Numbered from the stretch's first letter, positions 1 to 7,032 are shown. The stretch: 9,541 nt of DNA from Phycisphaerae bacterium (GCA_028706835.1 JAQTVL010000128.1:1-9541), one strand, 5' to 3'. A program made the numbers and translations. The notes: generated by a model from the sequence alone, not told the origin.

Positions 1-125
1 TCGGCTGCCTCGCCGCGGGAATACACGAACGGGGCGGCCTCGGCGGCGGAACTCATCTTTCCGAATGTTGGGTCTCGCTACGTCCTCTTGCAGCCGCGTT
101 CTTGCCGTTCCTCTTCGCCGTTTGT

Positions 126-206
126 GAGTGCGGTAGCGCAGCGACCGCTTTGGGCGGCGGGCGCGACGTCTCAGGTTCCCAAAGCGGGAGCTGCGCTCCC
201 GCACTC
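126..206. repeat. Inverted pair of palindromic (REP-like) repeats
   Basis: The arms 126-154 and 178-206 are reverse complements at 26 of 29 positions, separated by 23 bp. Each arm is itself a hairpin. The right arm has a perfect 7-bp stem (184-190 with 196-202) around CTGCG. In the left arm one stem pair has changed on both sides (G-C to T-A), which keeps the pairing. A second change, A-T to C-T, breaks one pair. The layout matches REP/BIME-type intergenic elements. What moves or binds it is unknown. Confidence 0.7.
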
Positions 207-325
207 CGCAAAAGGAAATCCTTCGCATCTTGCACCCGTTGACGAATCGGCGAACGCATGTTAGCAACTATGTGCTCGCACTGCCATAGAGCCGCGCGGC
301 GATGGTAATGTCGCAGTCACGGGGG

Positions 326-350
326 ACTGGCGGCTTCGCTGCCCGCCAGT
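326..350 (+). promoter_or_regulatory. Leader hairpin upstream of the first gene
   Basis: ACTGGCGG (326-333) pairs perfectly with CCGCCAGT (343-350) around a 9-nt loop, ending five bases before the GGGAGGA ribosome binding site. CAGTC (314-318) can also pair with GACTG (325-329), which overlaps the left side of the first stem, so the two helices exclude each other. This could affect translation, or it could be another small palindromic repeat. No ligand-binding RNA class is recognised. Confidence 0.3.
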
Positions 351-355
351 GCATG

Positions 356-361
356 GGAGGA
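356..361 (+). promoter_or_regulatory. Ribosome binding site of the transglutaminase-like gene
   Basis: GGAGGA lies seven bases before the ATG at 369. It is the strongest Shine-Dalgarno match in the window and decides this start. Confidence 0.75.
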
Positions 362-368
362 CCGGACG

Positions 369-3035
369 ATGCGTGGAACGATCAACTGGGTGGCTGGCGC
401 GATGATCGCGGTCAGCGTTTCGGGGATGACGATGGCACAGACTGAGAAGAATGAGCCGGCGCCGCCGGGCGGGGCGTTCAACTTGCGGATTCTCTCGGAC
501 AGCGTGCCGGACTTCAGCACGCGGGAGAACTTCGTCTACTCGGCCCTCTCGCCGTGGAAGACGGAGCAGGAGAAGGCGACAGCCCAGTTTCGCTGGATGC
601 ACCGCTCCCGGCGGGTGGGCAGTTGCGTCCTGGAGGACGGCAGGCCTGTGCTCGACCCGGTGCTGTTCTTCAACAGCTACGGCGTGACGTTCTGCTCGAT
701 GATCTCGCAGATCAACTGCTCGCTGTGGGAGGCCCGCGGGGCGAAGGGCCGGGTGGTCGATCTGCCGGGCCACTGCGTTTCGGAAGTCTTCTATGACGGC
801 GCGTGGCACCTGTTCGATAACGATTTCTGCAACTACTACCTCAACGAGAAGGGGGCGGTAGCGAGCACGGCGGAACTTGGCGCCAGCCGGGTTCACGGCA
901 ACATCGCCGACTTGAAGGACGGCGAGTATTACCTGTTCGACCACTGCCCGACGGCCAGTGGCGTCAACGGGCGAATCTTCATGGGCCCGTCGACGGCCTC
1001 GCTGATCGAGGTGGCCCGCGACTGGTATCCCAGCCCGGAGAAGGTTCGCCCCCGCCTGGGCTACACCGGCTCGCACGCGGGGCACCGCTACGTGCTGGGC
1101 ATCAGGCCTGGCGAGAGCTACACGCGCTACTGGCAGCCGACAGGCACGGGGGCGGGGTTTTCGCGGGCGCTGCCGAACGGCAAGGACCCCAGCGAAGAGG
1201 GCGGCCAGGTGCTGCGGAACAGCCGGGCGAATGGGAAGTGGACGTGGGACGTCAATGTGAAGGACCCGGCGACGTTCTTCGCGATGGAGAACGTGGTGGT
1301 CGGTGAGAAGGGCGTGACGGTGAAGAAAGCTGGGAAGCCAGCGTTTGTCGTGCTTCGGGTGGCGGCGGCAAACGTGGTGACCAGTGCCGTTGTTCGCGCG
1401 GGGAGCAGCGCGGAAGCGGCGATTTCCGTATCGAGTAACGGCGGGGTGTCGTGGCAGCCGGCCCAGCGATTCATCTCCGACTCGACGTTCGCTCCAGTGC
1501 GGACGGAGGCTGAACTACAGGCGGAGATCGCCGGGCGTCTTGAGTTCCTGGTCAAGATCGACTTGGGCGCAAAGGCGGTGCGAGGCGGGGAGGTGGACCT
1601 CGGGGCTGTCACGATGACCGTGATTACGCAGGTCAACCCGCGGGCCTTGCCGGCGCTAAAGCTCGGCGCCAATACCATCGTCGCCGTCAGCGACGGCCAC
1701 TACGAGACGCAGACGTTCAACCCGCGACTCTGGAACGATCAGGCCGCCAACGAGGTGCATAAGGTCTCCGGCTTCCAGGGTGTCAAGACGCCGGTGGATA
1801 CGCTGCCGACGCTGCTGAGTTGCGGGGCGTCGGAACTTGTCCTCAAGGCGACAACGCCGCGCCCGATCAGAGCGATTCGCATGGCGGCGACGACGGTCAT
1901 CACCGAGGCGAGCGCGGAGTTCCTCATGCAGTCGTCGTTCGACGGCGGGAAGCAGTGGAACAATCTGCGGCACGGGGCTTTCGCCGGTTGGCCCGCGGAC
2001 CATCGGTTCGAGGTGCGGCAGGATGCCCCCAAGCCCGGAACCGCAGGTTCCGGGAGTGGAGAGGGCGTTCGCGATGTGCAAATGAAGTATTCGTTCGATG
2101 CGGCGGGATGCGGGCTGACCAACGTGTTCGCGGAAGTGAACTACGAGCCGGCGGGTCCGTTCATGCCGTACGACCTGACGTATCGCTGGAGCGAGTGGCG
2201 GGATGGCCGCTGGGTCGAGCGGCAGCACTCGGAGCGGATCGATACGCCGTATCACAAGTACACGATCAACGTCGGCGGCACTCGCCCCCCGCGGATGGAG
2301 TCCGTGGAGGTCGCCGCGCCGAGCCCCGAGCGTAAGACGAAGCTGGGATACTCGGACCGCGAGGATGTCGGCGACAAAGCCGCCCGGCCCGGCTACCGCC
2401 TGGAGCGCGGCACGAACGTCGCCCGCGGGTGCAAGTATGAAGTGAATCGCCCCGCCAGCGAGGCGTTCCCCGATACCGGCGGCAAGTTGCTGACCGATGG
2501 CATGATGCTCGTGTCCAGCTTCTGGGGGTTGCAGGATATCAATCTTTCGGGCAAGAAGAACGAGCGGCGAGTCGGCGATTTGGCGGTTTGGTCCGCGGGG
2601 GACGAACTGGCGGTCACCGTCGATCTCGGCAAGAGCCAGACGATCGGCGGGGTCCGCATCGCGGCCCTCCAGCCGAACGAGAAGGTGCTCTATCCGGCCA
2701 GGATGGTGGTCGAAACGAGCGTCGACGGCAAGACGTTCGCGGAGGCCGGCGCGACGACGTGGGAGGAGTGCTTCTTCCCGGCGGCTGACGCCGTGATCTG
2801 GGAGGGGACCGACGCGCCGGTGTACGAGAAACTGCCGGCCGGCGGGATTCTCGACTTCGTGTTTCCGGTCGTGTTCGCCAAGCCGGTCGACGCGAGGTAT
2901 GTCCGGTTCCGCCTGTCGCCGCCGGCGGACAAGTCAGCCGGGATTGCGCTGTGGGAGCTGGAAGTCTACGACAAGCTGGCCAAAACGCCGTTCGATGAGC
3001 CGATCGCCCTGCCGGCGCCGCCCGCGAGACCGTAA
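369..3035 (+). CDS. Secreted protein with transglutaminase-like core and C-terminal F5/8 (discoidin-like) domain
   Basis: This 888-aa protein starts at an ATG with a good ribosome binding site. Residues 1-24 form a signal peptide with a likely cut near MAQ. Residues about 60-190 resemble a transglutaminase-like fold. Cys109 sits in YGVTFCSM; His135 sits in GHCVSEVFYDGAWHLFD, matching the family pattern H-x-W/x-E-V; Asp150 follows. Together they give a plausible Cys-His-Asp triad. The middle (about 235-650) has beta-sandwich character, with two Asp-box-like hairpins, SSNGGVSW (about 355) and SFDGGKQW (about 523). Residues about 678-872 look like an F5/8 type C domain, with VDLGKSQTIGGVRIA, a SVDGKTF hairpin, and ARYVRFRL near the end; such domains often bind sugars or surfaces. 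The substrate is unknown. The catalytic assignment is inferred from motifs; cross-linking and protease activity are both possible. A small palindrome interrupts the linker at 2034-2054. The next gene lies about 100 bp downstream on the same strand and also encodes a secreted protein. Confidence 0.85.
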   Translation: MRGTINWVAGAMIAVSVSGMTMAQTEKNEPAPPGGAFNLRILSDSVPDFSTRENFVYSALSPWKTEQEKATAQFRWMHRSRRVGSCVLEDGRPVLDPVLFFNSYGVTFCSMISQINCSLWEARGAKGRVVDLPGHCVSEVFYDGAWHLFDNDFCNYYLNEKGAVASTAELGASRVHGNIADLKDGEYYLFDHCPTASGVNGRIFMGPSTASLIEVARDWYPSPEKVRPRLGYTGSHAGHRYVLGIRPGESYTRYWQPTGTGAGFSRALPNGKDPSEEGGQVLRNSRANGKWTWDVNVKDPATFFAMENVVVGEKGVTVKKAGKPAFVVLRVAAANVVTSAVVRAGSSAEAAISVSSNGGVSWQPAQRFISDSTFAPVRTEAELQAEIAGRLEFLVKIDLGAKAVRGGEVDLGAVTMTVITQVNPRALPALKLGANTIVAVSDGHYETQTFNPRLWNDQAANEVHKVSGFQGVKTPVDTLPTLLSCGASELVLKATTPRPIRAIRMAATTVITEASAEFLMQSSFDGGKQWNNLRHGAFAGWPADHRFEVRQDAPKPGTAGSGSGEGVRDVQMKYSFDAAGCGLTNVFAEVNYEPAGPFMPYDLTYRWSEWRDGRWVERQHSERIDTPYHKYTINVGGTRPPRMESVEVAAPSPERKTKLGYSDREDVGDKAARPGYRLERGTNVARGCKYEVNRPASEAFPDTGGKLLTDGMMLVSSFWGLQDINLSGKKNERRVGDLAVWSAGDELAVTVDLGKSQTIGGVRIAALQPNEKVLYPARMVVETSVDGKTFAEAGATTWEECFFPAADAVIWEGTDAPVYEKLPAGGILDFVFPVVFAKPVDARYVRFRLSPPADKSAGIALWELEVYDKLAKTPFDEPIALPAPPARP
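2034..2054. repeat. Perfect palindrome inside a coding region
   Basis: A 9-bp perfect stem (CCCGGAACC with GGTTCCGGG) closes a GCA triloop. It is read in frame as a Pro-Gly-Thr-Ala-Gly-Ser run, a flexible linker between two beta-rich regions. It resembles intergenic REP-type hairpins more than protein-coding DNA, so it may be a small insertion tolerated in the linker. Confidence 0.5.
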
Positions 3036-3055
3036 CTCGTCCTGCACTTTGGCAT

Positions 3056-3079
3056 AACCCGCCCGCGGGCAGGGGGTTT
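3056..3079 (+). terminator. Terminator-like hairpin after the first gene
   Basis: GCCCGCGGGC (3061-3070) is a perfect palindrome. AACCC (3056-3060) can pair with GGGTT (3074-3078) to extend the stem past a three-base bulge. Only a short T run (3077-3079) follows, so a rho-independent terminator is possible but weak. It starts 21 bp after the stop codon. Confidence 0.3.
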
Positions 3080-3125
3080 AACCCTTGCACGGCGGGAGTC
3101 CGTACCGGGTGCTTGACCTTTGATA

Positions 3126-3242
3126 GGGAATGCAAAATGCAAAGTGCAAGATGCAAAATGCGAAATGAAACACCGGCTGCGATGGCTCGCTTGCGCGGTC
3201 ATTTGCCATTCTGCATTTTGCACTTTGCATTCTGCATTTCCC
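3126..3242. repeat. Inverted repeat made of 7-bp units (ATGCAAA type)
   Basis: The left arm (3126-3167) and right arm (3200-3242) are reverse complements at 37 of 42 positions plus one gap, around a 32-bp spacer. Each arm is a run of about six degenerate heptads. The left arm reads ATGCAAA, ATGCAAA, GTGCAAG, ATGCAAA, ATGCGAA from 3130. The right arm reads the complement type CATTTTG/CACTTTG/CATTCTG from 3200. The element covers the start region of the next gene. The right arm is translated as HLPFCILHFAFCIS, the core of that gene's signal peptide. From memory, similar Cys-Lys-Met and CILHFAFC peptides recur in planctomycete proteins, which suggests a dispersed family; this needs a genome count. 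Confidence 0.85.
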
Positions 3243-6082
3243 TGGTTTCGTGGGCGGGCGCGGCGGACCTGGACGAGTTCAAGATCAAGCGGCAGGAGGT
3301 CTTTGAGTTCACCGAGAAGCCCGCCATCACGCGGACGGGCGACAACACGGAGATTCGCTTTGCGAGCAAAGGTTTCTGCGATGTGACGATCGCGATCGAG
3401 GACGCGAACGGCAAGATCGTCCGACACCTGGCGTCCGGCGTGCTGGGCGACAACGCTCCCGAGCCGTTCCTGAAGAAGTCGCTGACGCAACGAATCGTCT
3501 GGGACGGCAAGAACGACCAGGCGGTGCTCATCGACAAGAGGGACGACCTGTCGGTCCGCGTGTCGCTGGGGCTTCGGCCGCAGTTGGAGCGAAGCCTGTT
3601 CTGGAGCCCGCACAAGCGGTTCTCCAATGCGTGCACGCTGTTGGAGGCGACCGAGGAAGGCGTGCTGATGTATGAAGGCCGCGGGGTCGACTTCGTCAAG
3701 CTTTACGACCACAAGGGGGATTACGTCCGAACGGTCTACCCGTTCCCGGCTGACAAGCTCGACAAGGCGGAGGGATTGGCGAAGCGGATATTCCCGCAGG
3801 ACGGCAAGGAGTTGCCGGTCAAGCAGGGCTTCGTGCAGGGCACGCTGCTGACCAGCGGGACGAGCGCGACGATGCGGCTGTCGGACAAGTTCGGCGACGG
3901 GTTCGGCGCCACCGTGATGGCCAGCGCCAGGGGCCGAATTGCGCTGGGCTACGACAGCATCAACCGGCTGGCCACCGACGGCACGACCGGCGGGCTCAAG
4001 CTGACCGGGGCGAAGATCGGGCGTCGGGCGACGTGGGCGGGCTACGGCGGGCAGGGCGGCGGGGAAGAGATCATCGGCCCGTCGAGCATGGCGTTCAGCC
4101 CGGACGGCAAGACGCTATACATGACCGGCTACATGTGGCGTGAGTTCTACATGGGCGGGGCGAACGCGTTGCACGGCGTGATGAAGCTGGACTTCGAGAA
4201 GGAAGACGCGCCGACCGTGTTTGCCGGCGAGATGGCCACCGACAAGGCGGTCGGAAAGGACAACGCCCACTTCCACGTGCCAAGTTCCGTTGCGACCGAT
4301 TCGCGGGGCCGCGTCTACGTCTCCGACTACATGAACGACCGCATCCAGGTGTTCACGCCCGATGGCAAATACTCGAAGACGCTGCCCTCGCCCAAGCCGG
4401 CCAAGGTGCTCGTCAGCCCGAAGAACGGCGAGGTGTGGGTGTTCTCGTGGGCGGTCATCGGCATCTCCAACGAGACGATCAAGAACACGGGCTTTGCGTG
4501 GGACAAGGTCCCCGCGACGCTGACGCGATACAAGTCGCTGGACGACCCGAAGCTGATCGCGACCCAGCCGATGCCGATCGGGTTCAGCACGCAAGGCTTC
4601 TTCCTGACCGGCCCGATGGTCAGTGTCGCGGTCGACTGGTGGTCGGATCCGGTGACGGTCTGGACGGCTGGGCGGAAGTACAACATCTCTCGAATCGACG
4701 TGGCCTGGGGCGGGACGGGCGCCTACGCCGGGCGGACCGCCGATGCGTGGACGAGCGACGGCGTTCACCTGCTGGCGGAAGCTGAGGGCAAGTGGCAAAT
4801 GCAGCGCGACTTCGGCGTCGACGCCAAGAAGGCTGTCGCCTGGCTGAAGCCTCCGGACTTCGCCCGCCAGCGGCTGTGCGTCAATCCGAAGAACGAGAAG
4901 CTGTACGTGTTCGAGGATTCCGGCTTCAGCAAGTCGTTCTACCGGATGCCGGAAATCGACCCGAAAACCGGGCGGGTTCGGATTGTCGAGATTCCCTTCG
5001 ACGCCGAGGAACTGTGCTTTGACCACCAGGGCTGGGCGTATCTGCGGACGGATACGCTGGTGGCCCGTTACGATCCGGTCACATGGCGCGAGATTCCGTG
5101 GGACTACGGCGAGGAGCATCAGGGCGTCGGGTTCACGTCTCTGGGCGGGAGCAAGCGGACGGACATCGTATCGTCGCTGCCGACGCCGGGCGCTCGGCCG
5201 GTCTGCTGGAACCAGGGAGGAATGTACGTTTCGCCCAAGGGCTACCTGGTGGTCTCGTGTTGCAGCCGATCGGAAGCGGCGGACCGGCATGTCAAGAGCG
5301 ACTCGCCGTGGGCGAATTCGCGGGCGAACATCACGGGCAAGCCCTACACGCCGACGATGTATCAAGGCCGGCCGCGCTGGCAGGAGATCCACGTCTGGGA
5401 CACGCACGGCAAACTGGTCTACGAAGACGCCTTCCCGGGCATGACGGCCCCCAACGGCATCGGCATGGACCGCAACGACAACATCTACGTGATGGCCGGC
5501 GCCAGCCGGGTGATCGACGGCAAGCCATACTGGAATGACATGACCGGCACGGTGATCAAGGTCAAGCCGAAGAAGGCGCAGGTGATCAGTTCCGACGGCG
5601 GCGTTCCGCTGCCGCTGAGCAAGGAAAACTGGCCGAAGCGTTCGCCGGACCTGGTGCGGTGCCACCTCGGCAGCGCATGGGTCGAGGGCGCGGAGTGGTT
5701 CTACGGCGGCGTCGGCTGGTATGGCTTCAACGGCGGCCCGGGCGGCGGGTGCGACTGCTGGAACTCACGGTTCTGCATTGACCTGTACGGCCGATCGTTC
5801 GCCCCGGAGATCGATCACTACAGCGTGGCGGTGCTGGACACCAACGGCAACCTGGTGCTCCGGGTGGGGCGATACGGCAACGTGGACGACGGCAAGGCGC
5901 TGGAGCCGGCGGGCGGCCCGCCGAACGCGCGGTCAATCGGCGGGGACGAAGTGGGATTGTTCCACGGCGCATATACAGGCGTGCAGACCGACAAGCGGCT
6001 GTATATCGCCGATGCGGGCAACGGGCGGATCGCCAGCGTGAAGTTGAACTATCACGCGACCGAAAAAGTGTCGCTGAAGTGA
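3137..6082 (+). CDS. Secreted NHL-repeat / beta-propeller protein
   Basis: From the ATG at 3137 this is a 981-aa protein. That start has AGGGA (3125-3129) seven bases upstream. A TTG at 3113 and an ATG at 3182 are in-frame alternatives; the last gives the most typical signal peptide, MARLRGHLPFCILHFAFC, but has no clear ribosome binding site. Export is likely from any of them, with a cut near WAGAA before DLDEF. Residues about 79-146 (CDVTIAIEDANGKIVRHLASG to the DLSVRVSL stretch) resemble the FlgD-type Ig-like fold that often precedes propellers. An NHL-type blade is clear at about 378-410 (HVPSSVATDSRGRVYVSDYMNDRIQVF split over two strands), and another at the C-terminus (YIADAGNGRIASVKL, about 957-971). 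Between them are further blade-like strands and a Cys cluster, CDCWNSRFC (872-880). No catalytic site is recognised. A scaffold or binding role, or an enzyme such as a lyase or lactonase on a propeller fold, are both possible. The stop leaves no clear terminator before the gene fragment that follows. Confidence 0.85.
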   Translation: MQSARCKMRNETPAAMARLRGHLPFCILHFAFCISLVSWAGAADLDEFKIKRQEVFEFTEKPAITRTGDNTEIRFASKGFCDVTIAIEDANGKIVRHLASGVLGDNAPEPFLKKSLTQRIVWDGKNDQAVLIDKRDDLSVRVSLGLRPQLERSLFWSPHKRFSNACTLLEATEEGVLMYEGRGVDFVKLYDHKGDYVRTVYPFPADKLDKAEGLAKRIFPQDGKELPVKQGFVQGTLLTSGTSATMRLSDKFGDGFGATVMASARGRIALGYDSINRLATDGTTGGLKLTGAKIGRRATWAGYGGQGGGEEIIGPSSMAFSPDGKTLYMTGYMWREFYMGGANALHGVMKLDFEKEDAPTVFAGEMATDKAVGKDNAHFHVPSSVATDSRGRVYVSDYMNDRIQVFTPDGKYSKTLPSPKPAKVLVSPKNGEVWVFSWAVIGISNETIKNTGFAWDKVPATLTRYKSLDDPKLIATQPMPIGFSTQGFFLTGPMVSVAVDWWSDPVTVWTAGRKYNISRIDVAWGGTGAYAGRTADAWTSDGVHLLAEAEGKWQMQRDFGVDAKKAVAWLKPPDFARQRLCVNPKNEKLYVFEDSGFSKSFYRMPEIDPKTGRVRIVEIPFDAEELCFDHQGWAYLRTDTLVARYDPVTWREIPWDYGEEHQGVGFTSLGGSKRTDIVSSLPTPGARPVCWNQGGMYVSPKGYLVVSCCSRSEAADRHVKSDSPWANSRANITGKPYTPTMYQGRPRWQEIHVWDTHGKLVYEDAFPGMTAPNGIGMDRNDNIYVMAGASRVIDGKPYWNDMTGTVIKVKPKKAQVISSDGGVPLPLSKENWPKRSPDLVRCHLGSAWVEGAEWFYGGVGWYGFNGGPGGGCDCWNSRFCIDLYGRSFAPEIDHYSVAVLDTNGNLVLRVGRYGNVDDGKALEPAGGPPNARSIGGDEVGLFHGAYTGVQTDKRLYIADAGNGRIASVKLNYHATEKVSLK

Positions 6083-6119
6083 GGGCGAGGGTGATTGGGC
6101 GGGAGGACACCCGTTCGGG

Positions 6120-6740
6120 CGTTATAATGTTGGCTCGCACGATGGCTTCTACTACGTCACGAACACATTCAACAGCGAGACCGCAACCGGGAACCGCGTG
6201 GCCGACGGCGGGGCCGGCTACGACAGCGTTCAACTTCCCTACACGGGCGGGGCGCCCGGCGTATATGTCGGCGCCGTCACCGCAACGGACCCCGATGGCT
6301 ACACGGACAACGACCCGGTGACCAGCTGCAGTTTCTCGGTGACGGTCCACGACCACTCGGCCGCCGCGTTCGCCGACGGCACGTCGACGCTGGACCTGAG
6401 TTTCGGATCGGTCGCCCAGAACAGCGCCGCGGCCGGGCTGGAGTACGCGATCAGGAATCTTCTTGGCAACCTTCGGGTCAACCTTGGGTTCGACTCGCAG
6501 GTCGGCACGACCGACACCACGGGCCGGTTCAACGTGACGCCGCCGACGGGGACAGACCTTGCGACGGGCGCCCAGCGCGACCCGTACGCCGTCAGCATCA
6601 ACACGGAGCAGGCCGGCATCTTTGACGTCACCTACACCTTCGCGGGGTTTTGGACTCGGTTTTGGACGCGGATACTGCGGGATGCTGCGGCGTATGTGCG
6701 GATTGCTGTCGCTCGCGGGGGTGGATGGACTCGCGGGTAG
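6120..6740 (+). pseudogene. Fragment of a secreted repeat-domain protein
   Basis: A frame open from 6078 to the TAG at 6738-6740 reads like a real extracellular protein from about 6129. It contains SHDGFYYVTNTF, TATDPDGYTDNDPV, FSVTVHDHSAAAF, LDLSFGSVAQNSAAAGLEYAI, and AGIFDVTYTFAG. The order 'linear DFG-like strand, run of small residues, ...AGxFxxTYTF' matches repeat domains of large planctomycete autotransporter-like or anchored proteins. There is no signal peptide and no start codon before the protein-like sequence; the first usable one is a GTG at 6198, inside the domain. After TYTFAG the frame runs into FWTRFWTR and an Arg-rich tail instead of the usual next strands. I read it as a gene remnant cut at both ends. 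A short real gene starting at 6198 is less likely. Confidence 0.6.
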
Positions 6741-6842
6741 AAAGCGGTTTTCATCGTGTCCCCGAATTAAATGGGCGAGACGGGCGGCATGTGACGGCCT
6801 GGCCAGGGGTTGCCGCGGGAATGCGTGGTTAGTGAACACTAT

Positions 6843-6858
6843 TGTTCCACGTGGAACA
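6843..6858. other. parS-like palindrome (possible ParB binding site)
   Basis: TGTTCCACGTGGAACA is a perfect 16-bp palindrome. The general bacterial parS consensus is TGTTNCACGTGAAACA; this differs by one base, the change that makes it fully symmetric, and it keeps the CACGTG core. ParB binds such sites to segregate chromosomes, and they usually cluster near the replication origin. No parA, parB or dnaA is in the window. The region is non-coding, so protein-coding constraint does not explain the symmetry. An operator for another regulator is the main alternative. Confidence 0.7.
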
Positions 6859-6889
6859 TTGCGGGCAGCAGGGAAGACGGACCCCCACC

Positions 6890-6927
6890 GCGGCTGAAGC
6901 CGCACCTCCCCCGCTGCGCGGGAGAGG
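6890..6927. repeat. Two adjacent GC-rich hairpins (REP-like)
   Basis: GCGGC-TGAA-GCCGC (6890-6903) is a perfect stem with a tetraloop. Directly after it, CCTCCCCCGC (6905-6914) pairs with GCGGGAGAGG (6918-6927) with one mismatch around TGC. The second contains the GCTGCG loop-side sequence also seen at 190-195. No T run follows, so REP-type repeats are more likely than a terminator. Confidence 0.5.
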
Positions 6928-7032
6928 CGTGATACGGGGATTCTTTACGGGGGACACTACGGGCGACGGGGCTTCAGGAAACGGAGGCGGGGGGCCGATG
7001 TACACCTCGATAACACGCGCCTGTAATTGCTC

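Larger units (their letters stand above)
1..368. other. Left-edge region with no supported gene
   Basis: I see no convincing gene here. Two plus-strand frames are open from the left edge: frame 1 to a stop at 262-264 and frame 3 to a stop near 239-241. Their translations look like read-through of GC-rich repeats, with no recognisable domain. The C-terminus of a gene starting to the left cannot be excluded. The region holds the inverted palindromic repeat at 126-206, the leader hairpin at 326-350, and the ribosome binding site of the next gene. A weak sigma70-like pair, TTGACG (239-244) and TAGCAA (262-267) with 17 bp between, could serve that gene, but the -10 match is poor. Confidence 0.5.

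Noticed and set aside
1..264. Frames open from the left edge on the plus strand
   Set aside because: Two frames are open at once, both run through the palindromic repeats, and neither shows a domain. GC-rich DNA easily gives such open frames.
261..1085. Long minus-strand frame opposite the transglutaminase-like gene
   Set aside because: Arg/Ala/Val-rich composition without motifs; it mirrors a real gene with clear domains.
3130..3171. CRISPR-like short repeats
   Set aside because: The units are 7 bp, contiguous and without spacers, so this is a tandem heptad repeat.
3120..3386. Alternative plus-strand frame starting in the heptad repeat
   Set aside because: It also reads the repeat as Cys-Lys-rich then hydrophobic, but turns into Arg/Ser-rich sequence once inside the propeller gene.
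4115..5665. 516-aa minus-strand frame
   Set aside because: Rich in Arg, Val, Pro and His with no domain; it is antisense to the propeller gene.
6123..6128. Perfect TATAAT -10 box
   Set aside because: No -35 at a suitable distance, and it lies in the coding-like part of the remnant. One such hexamer is expected by chance in this length of sequence.
5727..6905. 392-aa minus-strand frame spanning the fragment
   Set aside because: Composition is typical of antisense GC-rich DNA, and it crosses several unrelated segments.
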